NCBI RefSeq assembly: GCF_033568475.1
Contig: NC_133122.1
Location: forward strand, 142,917,402-142,981,401
DNA length: 64,000 nucleotides
From: Henckelia pumila
Taxonomy: Eukaryota; Streptophyta; Magnoliopsida; Lamiales; Gesneriaceae
Reading direction: 5' to 3'
Shown one piece after another: positions 34,728 through 47,602 of the stretch (position 1 is its first letter; every line of letters begins with the position of its first letter). The position numbers and the translations under genes were made by a program. Below the pieces are notes generated by a model. The model did no database searches. It had not been told where the DNA came from and saw only the letters and a list, made by a program, of their open reading frames with translations.

Positions 34728-37722
34728 TGCAACCACAATTTTACAAGAAATTGAAAGCATATATGTCTTAAAATTGAAAAAGCTAACTTCCTATTTTATC
34801 CTGAAAATATAAAGTTGTAAATTAAACTTTTTTCTTAAATCATGTTTCAATAGATAATAATTGAACTTTTTTCTTAAATCATGTTTCAATAGATATATCA
34901 TATATTAGGGCAAATCGCAAGCCGACCACATATGATTATCAAAAGGGATATGAACTCCATTGTGAAACAAAATAGAAAGAAAGGGCATGCGCTTCCAGAA
35001 ATGTAATTCAAAGCTCCCAACACATTGCCTTCATTAGCATCTTGCACATCTAAAAAAATCTTTCGCTTACTACTTTCAATCAATTTGGTGACATTGATGA
35101 AATTACATATTGTCTCGATTTTTCTTTCCGTCTTTGTAAATTATTGTTTTCTCATTTCGAAAATTTTGATATAAAAAAATTATTGTTCATTTAATTTTGT
35201 GGATATTGCTTTTCCTTTGTAATTATATATATGGCGTCTCTGTAGAAAGTTAAGTCCACTTATCAACATTGACTACTTCACAAGCTACAAAACATTCGGA
35301 CTTGAAAATATTTCACCACCGTATCAATTCACGATTTGCATTAGAGATTAAAAACAAAATGTTCTCCATTATAAAAACATTATATTTGTATCACTGTTTA
35401 TGAACTCGTATTTTTCTTTTCAAGTTTTTGAATCCTTTAAAATAACAAGAGAAAAATATATCATAATTATCTTTCTCACGCATTAAGTTTTAAGTTTTCC
35501 TTTAAAGTTCAAATTCAAATGTAAATAAAGGAATACAAAAATGGGGAAATTGAAGATAAATATGAAATCTCCAATAATAAACTCACTTTTTTTGACGAGA
35601 ATAATAAACTCATTTTTAAGTTCAGTCCTCATATCATACAATGTTATTCTGCAACCCCTATTACATCGAAAACTTATTTTTTATTCTAAAATAAAAAATA
35701 AAAATGTGAAGAATTGACAACAACCAAAGCTTTGTCATAACTGCAGTTGATGTTAATGACTTACATTGGCAATAAATGATGGGTATGATTTGAAGTTGGC
35801 AAGTGTTGAAACAACTATTTGTTTCTTGGAAGATGGTGAACATTGGGTGATTGTTTGGGATTTGATATTTATATTTGTATGTGAGACCGAAGAATTAATG
35901 TATTTTGAATATCATGATTGTAACAAAGACTTGTGTAATTTAATTTTCTTAGCGTGTGTGTTATTAATAAGATGACAATTAATATTAATGATATTTTATC
36001 ATTGTCTAATACGACCAATAATTTTAGTGCTCAAATTTCTTGTCAAATTTGAAATCCAACTTTGGTTTCTCTCATCCAGATCGGTAGATGATATGTGCAG
36101 CCTAGATTAGTTCCAAAGACTCAACTTTGTCAGAATAAAACCACAGAAATTTTATACTTAATACACTCAATACAAATACAATTATCTTTCACCCATGAGA
36201 GTGAGCAAAATTTCGACTAATCCGATATAATCGATAAAAAAATCGATTAATTCAACTGGATTATTTTAAAAGATCGGTTGAACCAAAATAACCGATTTTA
36301 TTTTAAAATATAATTTAATTCTTGTTATGGGGACAAAAGTATGTTTTTGAAAGTTGGTCTTTGAGACATTTAGCAAACATATTCAAGTCCGTGAGTGAGA
36401 AATGAAAAGCACATGAACCATCTCTATTACTTCTTTATCATTTAAAAGACCGTCGGCCATAGCTGGGAAAATACCTAGTGGAGCCTTATCTTATCTGGCT
36501 GAGGGACTTCACAAAGGCACCACTATAGATTTTGTTGATTGCGTTCCTTTATGACTCAGATCTTTGTAAAAAATGTTATGATGTGTTATCGGGGGTATTT
36601 ATCATACAAAAAAAGCCAAGTAAAAATATTTAAAAACTAAAGGAGGTTTTGTAAATAAGATGGTAGAGAACCACAGTTTAATAGTAAATTTAAATCATAA
36701 GCATATGCCAACTTTAGATCAAAATACAAGTTGCTTCGTACGAAACTTTTATGTATATATAATAAACATTACGATAATCTTTCATGCAGTTTCCCAATAC
36801 CTGGAGTTTCCTTCCCTGAAAGATAATAAACAAAACAAGATCATATCGAGATGGGAGTAGAAAGAATCACGCATCCTAGCTTTATTACACATCTCTATCA
36901 ATGTAAATTATTATTATTTTTAGGTACGAATCAGCATTTTCATACTAAACAAGTCCTTGATCAATTTAAAATGTAATTCTAAAGTACTATGAACACCGTT
37001 TCAAGAACTCCGATTGACACGCCATTTGCGTACCAAGTAAAACATGAACTTACAAAATCGTCCATTCTTCGATTAACAAAATCAAATGAAACCACGATCA
37101 GAATTGCGTAAATGGTTAATAATTGCTAACAAGGACAAATTCAATTCAGGGTAAATTTCAAGGCAAAACATATAATTCAATCATGTCCAAAAACAGGAGA
37201 ATGCATAAATTCACTGAAAGTACTAGAAAGATTTAGACAGGTACGTTACTCAATACTCAGGGTTCTAATTATAGGACAACTACGCAATGGTATAAAACAA
37301 GGGGGAGAACGAAGGTGGTGATGATAATAACTCGTGTTACTGACACGACAAATACAAGACAATAAAAACGGAGGAAAAAAAAAATAGTGAAACACCAAAA
37401 AGATATCCTTGTGGACACCTAACGTCTACAATACAGCGGCGATCGAGAAACTTAACGGTAACAGAAGAAAAATTATATGACTTTTGTGGCTCACCTTTAG
37501 CAAACAGAGCCTACCCAACAGAAAATGAAATATTTGGTACATATCTAGACTGTCTAACATAGAGATACTAAAGTAACATCGATCATCCTTCTGCGTTTGG
37601 GAAAGTAGGAGAAAATTATAGATAACAAAGGCTAAAATTAACTCACACCCCAATCCCCGAGCCAACCAAAATGTCAAATAAGAAATACTTGTACAGTTTA
37701 CAGACTTTTTAAAATGCTATTT

Positions 37723-38644
37723 TCAGTTCAAGGTGCTAATGAAGTAATAAAAATATGGACATTCAGTTAATGGAGCCTGATACATGAATCAATGCCTATA
37801 ATTAAATTTCAAAGCAACTATAATACATTTCAGAGGCAACATACGAGACTCATAAAAAGACTAATTACAAGCTCAAAACAGAGCATAATATAAATAACAA
37901 AATCCGAGAAGCAATATAATATGAGAAATAGAAAAGGACGAATGAAAAAAAAAACAACTTTTGCAAAAAAGTGAACTAAAATCTCAATTCAATTAAAGAA
38001 ATCAATTTCATATCGTACCTCTTCAGCTTCTCGAACTTCGGACCATACTTCCTAAAGGGACCCCAAAGAAAAAAATGCAGAAATTATCAGGATACATCTT
38101 TAAGTAGGGGTATTCAGTTCATGAATTCATGACTGTGATTAATTTCAAAACAACTATAATATATTTAAGAGGTAACAGACCAAACACAAAGCAGGAGGAG
38201 CAAAATATAAATAAAAAAATCCTAGGAAGCACATGATGATAATGATGATGATAGAAAAGAAAGAACAAAATCCTAGGAAGCAACTTTTGCAAAAGTAAAT
38301 TAAGATATCAATTCAATCAAAAAAATCAATTTCATATTGTACCTCCTCAGCCTCTCCTCCATCTCTGAATCGTTCAATTCCCTGAAGAAAGCACAAAGAA
38401 ATTAATCTCGGGATACATCTTTAATGTAGGAGATAGACCAAACTCATAAAGACAAATTAAACAGGAGCATAATATATCCTTTTACTGATTATACAAATAT
38501 TGGAAGATTAAATCATGCCATCGATATAAAATTAACAAATAAGATTGCATTTGCATACCTCCTCTCTCTAGGCCTGCAAAGATCGTACATCATATAAATC
38601 ACCACACCCCCGAAGAGCGTCGTAAAATAGGATTTCCAGAACAT
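37723..38644 (-). CDS. Candidate small membrane-protein gene, copy A (four short exons)
   Basis: Predicted exons are 38644..38559, 38381..38343, 38051..38019 and 37735..37723, all with GT-AG borders and the codon split after two bases. They encode 56 aa: a hydrophobic, probably membrane-spanning N-terminus beginning MFWKSYF, then a highly charged Arg/Glu/Lys helix. The family is not recognised. Support comes from copy B, where the same four exons keep length, phase and splice sites and stay free of stops although many amino acids differ. The last exon (13 nt) is the least certain. This was found by eye and transcription is unproven. Confidence 0.45.
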
Positions 38645-38805
38645 CGAACCTTCTCTACCAACATATAAATAATAAATAGAAGAAATATTAATAGAATAAT
38701 AACACATATTGTCGGAAAAATAGAATAATAACACATACTCGGCAAAACAAAGGGCCAGTTAATTGATGTATAATTGATTAATTCAGTTAGGATTTTATAA
38801 ACCAA

Positions 38806-39304
38806 ATTGCTCGATATAAGCCACCGGGCCAGCCAAACAGATTGAGTGGATTTGGGCTGTGGATTTTAAATGTAAATCAGCCCAAATCCACCCAGCCAAC
38901 ATAGCCTTAGTTTTTATAACCCAATTGCTCGACAAGCCCAACACCATCCGTGCCATACATCAATCGGTTCACTTTTACTATACATCCATCCATCTGCTAT
39001 CTTTTCTTTTTCTTTTTTATTTTTTGGTTAATTCTTAGATAAAAGAGAATTGTTTTATTTTCAATATTGTTCGATTTTAATGAATTTGGATTTCGCATTA
39101 TACAACTAAGGGAAGAATAAATAATTAACAAACTATATCCTAGTCAATTAAAAACTAAAATCAGTAGAGTAACAAAGAGTCTCAGTTTTTTGCAATAAGA
39201 TAAGTCGTGGCTGAGGTGCACTGCTTAGTCAAAATATTTTAGTTACAAAGAGAAGCGTTCAGCTCACAAAAAAACTCACAACCACTCACAACTTACAGAA
39301 AAAA
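38806..39304. other. Intergenic DNA between the two segmental copies
   Basis: Non-coding. A phrase containing 'gggctgtggattttaaatgt' and 'cagcccaaatccac' lies at 38850-38900 and is weakly self-complementary. Nothing else is recognised. Confidence 0.4.
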
Positions 39305-39518
39305 TAACTGAACACTCTAAGTTGTTCGTTTTCATGCAGTTGAAGAGTTCAATCTTACATTGAAGATAATATCAAGAGCTAAAGAACATAAGCACACGCC
39401 TCAAGAATATCACATCAATAAAGATCATTCAGTCTAAGAGTTAAGTTGTAATACAAGGGATTGTATTTATTTATCAGTTGACGAGTCTCAATTATAGGCA
39501 ATAGGATAAGTCGTAGCT
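39305..39518. repeat. Segmental repeat unit, copy B, left fragment
   Basis: Matches 31585-31790 of copy A. It ends exactly at the 5' edge of the Athila-like element, and the match resumes at 58190 on the far side. Copy B was therefore one piece before the retrotransposon entered. Confidence 0.8.
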
Positions 39519-41300
39519 GATGAAACTTAAAATTTGTAATTATTTATATGTTAAAAAGTATGTTTTAAAATTAAAGTTTAATTAAAATTATGAAGTTGTA
39601 TTATTTTAGTGTTATGTGTTTATATTTAAATATTTTACTAAAATGTTGTATTTTACGGTTTGCGCAGGTTTGGTAAAAATAAAATTACTCAAGCTACAGA
39701 GGTCATAATGGAGTAATCTCAAATTCAGTAGAATCACAAAAGAGGCATCTTCAACTTTGTAGAAGACAAAAAATTCCAAAAACTTCATTAAGATGATCAA
39801 AATAATCAAACATCAAAATGAAGACAGATTTACTTTTACTATGACCAGCTTGGAGTAAAAATATCATAAGTATTTCATATTTTATCCAAAAGGGGTGAAT
39901 GAGTTGTCAAAACACATCTACAGACAAAGAGCTACGTGTTATATGTTTTGTACAGAAGCAAAATCGGAAGTCTAAGGCATCAAACATGTCAATTAAAGTT
40001 GGGTCAATGTATTGACATTCAAGGAGACAAACACCCACCAACTTTACTATTTCACATTTAATGAGTCTTGGACCCTTGCTCTCATTTGGACTATAAATAG
40101 ATGTGTTGTATAAGATTTGTAGTGTGCAAGAGTGTAGAGAATTCCTCATTTGTAAAATAAATATTGTGTGTGTGAGAATAAAAGTTTGAGTGTGCAAGTT
40201 TCTCAAGTTCAAGTATGAAATTTCTTTTATCCTTATTCTTGAGTTTCATGTTCATGGAAAGCTAAATCTTTTTATGTCAAGGTGAAAAGGTTTCATTGTT
40301 GGTCAAGTAAGATTGTTTATATTTTGTATATTCTTTCCTTTTTTATTTTTATTTTTACTAATTGATCTTTATTTGTAGGTATAATTTTGGATGATTTGTT
40401 GTTATCTATTTAAATCAAATGCTTGGTACCTTGAATGTGGTTACCTTGATTTGTTGTCAAATATGATACAATAAATACTACAATAATTATATACTATAAA
40501 TATATGTATCTATTTATAATAAAGTCATATATATTATTTAGACGATAGCGTGACTCTGTCGGTTGTTCTAAATAATATATTGTGATTTGAACTAACTTTT
40601 ACTTTCCGCAACTAACTTTTACTTTCCGTAACTAACATTTACCTTTCCGCAACTAACATTTACTTTCTCGCATCTAACATTTACTTTTCCGCATCTAACA
40701 TAAAAAAAGCCATATATTTTATTTAGACAATAGCGTGGTTCTGCCGGTTGTTCTAAATGAAATATTGTGATTTGATCTAACATTTAATTTTATGTCAATT
40801 TATATTTATGCATTTATATATATATATTATGGGTACCATGTATTAAATATCGGTTAATCTGATATTATTATAGTGGAAACTATATTATATGATATACTTG
40901 ATTAAATATTTAATTGTTCTTTTATGTTTATATTTATGCATCTATATATATATTATGGGTACCATGTATTAAATATCGATTAATCTGATAATAATATAGT
41001 TGGAACTATATTATATGATATATTTGTATAAATATTTAATTATTCTCTTATGTTTATTTTTATTTTAGTTTTTTTTATTTATTTTTGTTAAACAATCTTA
41101 AATAAACCAACAATGAACCTTTGAAGCCTTGAAAATTTTATAATTTGTGTATTTGAAGTTTTATAATAATATTTTCATCTATAATATATCATTGCTAAAA
41201 TTAAACTTACAACATCCTCTCCGTGGATCGATCTTGTACTCACGAGTATGTTACTTGCAGACAACCTACACTTGGGTGAATTACAATTTAAGTTGTAGCA
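39519..41300 (+). repeat. 5' LTR of the Athila-like element
   Basis: 1782 bp, TG...CA. A TATAAATA box at 40092-40099 and an AATAAA-type signal near 40155 place the U3/R border around 40125. U5 contains a minisatellite (40590-40701). It also holds a doubled block around 'gataGCGTG...CGGTTGTTCTAAAT' (about 40540 and 40730) and a doubled 'TATTATGGGTACCATG' block (about 40825 and 40960). Confidence 0.93.
40590..40701 (+). repeat. 20-21-bp minisatellite in U5 of the LTR
   Basis: About five and a half units of the type AACTAACATTTACTTTCCGC in tandem, of 20, 20, 21, 21 and 21 bp plus a partial unit. The 3' LTR has the same array at about 57482-57593. Confidence 0.85.
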
Positions 41301-41306
41301 AGTTTT

Positions 41307-41324
41307 TGGCGCCGTTGCCGGGGA
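41307..41324 (+). other. Primer-binding site matching tRNA-Asp
   Basis: TGGCGCCGTTGCCGGGGA starts 6 bp after the LTR. It is complementary to the CCA-tailed 3' end of plant tRNA-Asp, the primer usual in Athila elements. Confidence 0.85.
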
Positions 41325-41389
41325 GGTATAAATTAAGTTTAATTTTGTTATTTATGTTATTATGTAAATAGTATGTTGTTTTTAATTTT

Positions 41390-43051
<1,662 letters not shown>

Positions 43052-43052
43052 A

Positions 43053-43699
43053 AAATAAATATTTCATTATTAGATGCTATTAAACAAGTGCCTTCTTATG
43101 CAAAGTTTTTAAAAGATTTATGTACTGTGAAAAGACAATTGCATGTAAAGAAGAAAGCATTCTTAACGGAGCAAGTAAGCTCTATTATTCAAAATAATTC
43201 TACCTTGAAATATAAAGATCCCGGTTGTCCAACAATTTCATGTATTATTGGAAAAAATAAAATTAAAAAAGCTTTGTTAGATTTGGGAGCAAGTGTGAAT
43301 TTAATTCCTTATTCAATTTATGAAAAACTTAAGTTGGGAGATTTAAAACCTACATCTGTTACTCTTTTACTAGCCGATAGGTCAATCAAAATACCTAGAG
43401 GTATTGTAGAAGATGTATTAGTTCAAGTCGATAAATTCATATATCCCGTGGATTTTATTGTCTTGGATACACAACCAATAGAAGTACATAACGAAATTTC
43501 AGTAATTTTGGGACGTCCATTTCTAGCAACTTCAAATGCTTTAATTAATTGTCGAAATGGAATAATGAAATTGTCTTTTGGAAATATGACTTTAGAACTT
43601 AATGTATTCAATTTATATAAACAACCAAGTATTAATGAAGATGAAGATGATAATGCAATAGAAACAATCGTGAAGAAAATATACACCAAGAAAACTTAA
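43053..43699 (+). pseudogene. Athila-like aspartic protease
   Basis: Open from 43088 and in the same frame as the conserved SLLDAIKQVPSYAKFLKDL lead-in just upstream. The catalytic box is DLGAS (near 43277-43291), and the flap and C-terminal ILGRPFL motif (near 43505-43525) are intact. DLGAS instead of DTG/DSG is typical of this lineage. It would cleave the Gag-Pol polyprotein. The stop at 43697-43699 separates it from RT. Confidence 0.85.
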
Positions 43700-43759
43700 A
43701 TCAACAATATGAAGTTTGTTTAGTGGAAATTTTTGATTCAAAAAATGTTGTAAATCAAA

Positions 43760-45360
43760 GTTATTTGAAGAAATTAATGAACTTGAAGAAGTAAAAGAAA
43801 ATGATCATCCAAAACTTGAATTAAAACCCTTACCAATAGAACTAAAATATGCTTTTCTTGGTGAAAATCAAACATATCCTATTGTAATATCTTCTACCCT
43901 CTTACCAAAACAAGAAGAATATTTAATAACACTACTTAAAAAACACAAAAATGCAATTGGATGGACTTTGCAAGATATAAAAGATATAAATCCTTTAATC
44001 TGCACACATAGAATTCACTTGGAAGAAAATGCTAAAACATATCAACAACCACAAAGAAGATTAAATCCACACATGAAAGAAGTTGTTAAAAATGAAGTTT
44101 TAAAACTATTAGATGCCGGAATTATTTATCCAATTTCGGATAGTAAATGGGTAAGTTCAACACAAGTAGTACCAAAAAAATCAGGCATCACTGTTATAAA
44201 AAATGAAAAGGGGGAATTATTACAAGCTAGGATTTCATCTAGTTGGCGTATGCGCATTGATTATAGAAAATTAAATGATGCAACTAGAAAAGATCACTTT
44301 TCGTTACCATTTTTAGATCAAATTTTAGAGAAAATGGCAGGTAATCCTTATTATTGTTTTCTTGATGGGTATTCGGGATATTATCAAATACCAATATCAT
44401 TAGAAGATCAAGAAAAAACTACTTTCACTTGTCCGTTCGGAACTTTTTCTTTTAAAAGAATGTCATTTGGTTTATGTAATGCCCCGGATACTTTTCAAAG
44501 ATGCATGCTAAGTATTTTTAGTGACATGATTGAAGAATTTGTGAAAGTTTTTATGGATGATATAATTGTTTTTGGAAACTCATTTGAAAACTGTCTTAAA
44601 AATTTGGAAGAAGTTTTAAAAAGATGTGAAGAAAAAAATCTTGTTTTAAATTGGGAAAAATGTCAATACATGGTTACATCCGGAATTGTGTTAGGGCATG
44701 TCATATCTGAAAAAAGAATTGAAGTTGATAAAGCTAAGGTTGATGTTATTGCTAATTTACCATCACCAAACACGATCAAAGAAATTCGATCATTTTTGGG
44801 TCATGCGGGATTTATAGAAGATTTATAAATATTTTTAGCATAATATCGAAACCAATTTCAAATCTTTTAACAAAAGATGCACAATTTGAATGGACTCAAG
44901 AATGTGAAACTGCTTCTAAAAAGATAATTAATCTTTTAACTACATCACCTATTTTACAACCTCCTGATTGGTTTTTACCATTTGAATTAATGTGTGATGC
45001 AAGTGATTATGCTGTAGGAGCCGTGCTAGGACAAAGAAAAGAAGGTAAACCCTATGTGATCTATTATGCAAGTAGAACCTTAAATAGTGCTCAAATCAAT
45101 TATTCAACAACTGAAAAAGAATTACTTTCAGTAGTGTTTGCATTAGATAAATTTCGATCCTATTTAATTGGTTCTACTACTATTGTTTATACTGATCATT
45201 CTGCCATAAAATATTTATCAAATAAACAAGATGCTAAGCCGAGATTAATAAGATGGATTTTATTGTTACAAGAATTTGATCTTGTAATAAAAGATAAAAA
45301 AGGAAAAGAAAATGTAGTAGTCGATCATTTATCAAGAATAATTTCTGAATCATCTCAAAA
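43760..45360 (+). pseudogene. Athila-like reverse transcriptase and RNase H (broken)
   Basis: RT runs from about 43968 with WRMRIDYRKLNDATRKD (near 44245-44295), the FTCPFGTF and FGLCNAPDTFQRC blocks, and the FMDD catalytic box (near 44549-44562). A frameshift near 44808-44828, just after the FLGHAGF motif, breaks the frame. RNase H continues in another frame from about 44870, with [13 protein letters not shown] (near 44990-45030) and TDHSAIKYL (near 45192-45220). All catalytic motifs are recognisable. The domain order and wording are those of Athila/Tat elements. Confidence 0.88.
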
Positions 45361-45574
45361 TGAAATACCAATAAATGAAAATTTTTCGGATGATCAACTA
45401 TTTTATGCTACTACTATGCCTTGGTTTGCTAATATTGTAAATTTTCTTGTGACAAATAAAATGCCTTCTCATTGGAGTTCACAAGATAAAAATATATTCT
45501 TGAAAGAGGTCAAAAAATTTTATTGGGATGATCCTTATTTGTTTAAGTATTGTCCTGATCAAATTTTTTGACGA

Positions 45575-46704
45575 TGCATACCTAACAATGAGGTAAGTAG
45601 TGTCATTAAATTTTTTCATTCTGAGGCATGTGGAGGTCATTTTTCGTCAAAACAAATAGCTGCAAAAATCTTTCAATGTGGATTTTATTGGCCTTCTTTA
45701 TTCAAAGATACACATTCATTTTGCAAATCTTGTGAAAATTGTGAGAAAATGGGTTCAATTTCAAAGCGAAACATGATTCCTTTAAATCCAATCATGATTA
45801 TTGAAATATTTGACAGTTGGGGAATAGATTTTATGGGTCCATTTCCATTATCTTTTGGATTCATTTATATTTTAGTGGCTGTCGATTATGTTTCAAAATG
45901 GATTGAAGCAATTGCATGTAGAACTAATGATCATAAAGTTGTGATAAAATTTTTGAAAGAAAATATTTTTAGTCGATTTGGAATACCTAGAGCTATAATC
46001 AGTGATGGGGAAGTCATTTTATAAATAAATCATTTTCTTCGTTGTTAAGAAAATATGGTATTACACATAAAGTTTCTACTCCATATCACCCTCAAACGAA
46101 TGGTCAGGTTGAACTTGCAAATAAAGAAATAAAACAAATTTTGGAAAAAACAGTCAATCCAAATCGAAAAGATTGGTCTTTAAGATTAAGTGATGCATTA
46201 TGGGCATATAGAACTGCATTTAAAACATTATTTGGGAAGTCACCATATAGATTAGTTTTTGAAAAGCATTGTCATCTACCTTTTGAAATTGAACATAAAG
46301 CTTATTGGGCAATTAAAGCGTTTAATACTAATTTAGATGATGCATCTAAATTAAGAAAATTGCAATTAAATGAACTAGAAGAATTAAGAAATGATGCATA
46401 TGAAAATGTAAAGATTTATAAAGATAAAACAAAAGCATTTCATGATAAAAATATTATGAGAAAATCTTTTGAAATCAGATAAAAAGTTTTACTTTATAAT
46501 TCTCGCTTGCATTTGTTTTCAGGAAAACTTAGATCACGATGGTTTGGACCATTTATTGTTAAATTTGTCTATCCTCATGGTGCTATTGATGTTGAAAATC
46601 CTAAAAATAATAATGTATTTAAATTTAATGGGCAAAGACTTAAACCGTTTATAAAAAATGAAGTTCTTAATGAAGAGTTTATGCCTTTATATGATCCAAC
46701 TTAA
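45575..46704 (+). pseudogene. Athila-like integrase (broken), no chromodomain
   Basis: The HHCC zinc domain (about 45620-45755) follows a stop at 45569. The DDE core has WGIDFMGP (near 45820-45840), a second Asp near 46000 just before a stop at 46022, and [10 protein letters not shown] (near 46085-46115) carrying the catalytic Glu. A further stop lies at about 46480, and the C-terminal part resumes to 46704. There is no chromodomain, unlike the nested chromovirus fragments. Integrase would join element DNA to the host; this copy cannot encode an intact enzyme. Confidence 0.85.
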
Positions 46705-46721
46705 TTGTTACTTATATTTTC

Positions 46722-46736
46722 ATTTTATTTTTGCAG
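46722..46736 (+). other. Candidate splice acceptor upstream of the extra ORFs
   Basis: A T-rich tract ending TTATTTTTGCAG lies in the gap between integrase and the 183-aa ORF. Genes 3' of pol in env-like-bearing plant elements can be expressed from spliced RNA, so this is a reasonable acceptor. It is unproven. Confidence 0.3.
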
Positions 46737-46819
46737 AATTGAGTTCACTTCCCGGTTAAGTGGCGGATAACGGTACTCCGTGACTACTTTCAGTCGGTTT
46801 TATTTCAATTTCCCAAAAT

Positions 46820-46864
<45 letters not shown>

Positions 46865-46866
<2 letters not shown>

Positions 46867-47416
46867 GGATGAAGCTATCAAAAAACTAGGTAAATATTTT
46901 CCATCTATTTCTAAAAAAGTTCTGAGAATGATTTATGAAGGCAGATGTGAAAGATTGAGAATGCTTATGCAAAAAGGAATCCCGGAGGATATTCGTCTTA
47001 TAATTGAAGCCAAGGTTCGATTAGGTGGTGAAGTTCCAAAATTCTTACTTGTTCGAAATATGTCTAGACTAGGAAAAAACACCTATGCGAAGAAAAAAAT
47101 GGCTAAAAGGTTAGATGTTTGTCATAATAGTGCCAGATGGACTTGTAATAGACAATGCAGATCTTTGGGATATGTTTCCACAAATAGAGAAGATAAAATT
47201 GATTTCATTAAGAATGAGCTGAGTAAAGAGTCATTAGATGATATCTCATTGACTCTTGAGACGCATTCTAATGGAGATGTTCAAGGTCAACTTCTCCATT
47301 TATGGAAACTATTCCAAGCGCAGCGTCATGGTAATGGTCTTGGGAATCTGACTAAAAAAGACCCTATTTGCCAATTTATAAGAAAATTGGATGGTAAGCC
47401 AACCCTCGACTCATAA
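46865..47416 (+). CDS. Extra retrotransposon ORF: basic Cys-containing protein resembling carlavirus nucleic-acid-binding proteins
   Basis: An intact 183-aa frame from ATG 46865, directly after a long TA microsatellite. It has three parts. An N-terminal helix region contains the phrase IPEDIRLIIEAK (39-50). A Lys/Arg-rich stretch, NTYAKKKMAKRLDVC, leads to Cys86, Cys94 and Cys98. Then comes a C-x3-G-x2-S-x-N...FI segment (98-115), and the tail is acidic and less structured. The order resembles the cysteine-rich proteins of carlaviruses, which are zinc-finger nucleic-acid binders reported to suppress RNA silencing or act in the nucleus. That homology is inferred by eye from motif order and could be convergence. 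It is open while gag and pol are broken. It shares the reading frame of the LOG ORF that follows, with only TAA 47414-47416 between them. Confidence 0.6.
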
Positions 47417-47602
47417 ATATTGAAGGAACACTGTGAGCCACAATCACATCACTGTTTATACGCATGCATGTTATTATTATATATTATTGTTTTTTATTAT
47501 TTTCATCATTTTGTTCACATCTGTATTCCTAGTTTTGTCTTATTCCTTGTTTTCCTTATAAAATCACTCAACTCTCTCTATATTTTTGAAAAGAAAAAAA
47601 AA

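Larger units (their letters stand above)
31585..38805. repeat. Segmental repeat unit, copy A
   Basis: Large parts of this stretch recur further right. 31585-31790 matches 39305-39518. 31790-34150 matches 58190-60720. 35950-36180 matches 60660-60890. 36500-38740 matches 61470-63530. Matches are close outside indels. The first 450 bp have an LTR-like flavour (possibly a Copia relic). Copy A has an extra 34160-35700 stretch bounded by two similar segments (33810-34160 and 35700-36010), and it contains a SINE. It carries one small candidate gene on the minus strand. Confidence 0.8.

Noticed and set aside
35766..35975. 69-codon ORF (DGEHWVIVWDL phrase), with related frames at 33826-34044 and 60379-60600.
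   Set aside because: Copies carry stops in different places and no family is recognised. It probably reflects the internal segmental repeat; an old pseudogene exon cannot be excluded.
37426..37677. 84-codon minus-strand ORF downstream of the small gene, copy A.
   Set aside because: The corresponding copy-B frame has an early stop and a changed start. It is more likely the 3' UTR of the small gene.
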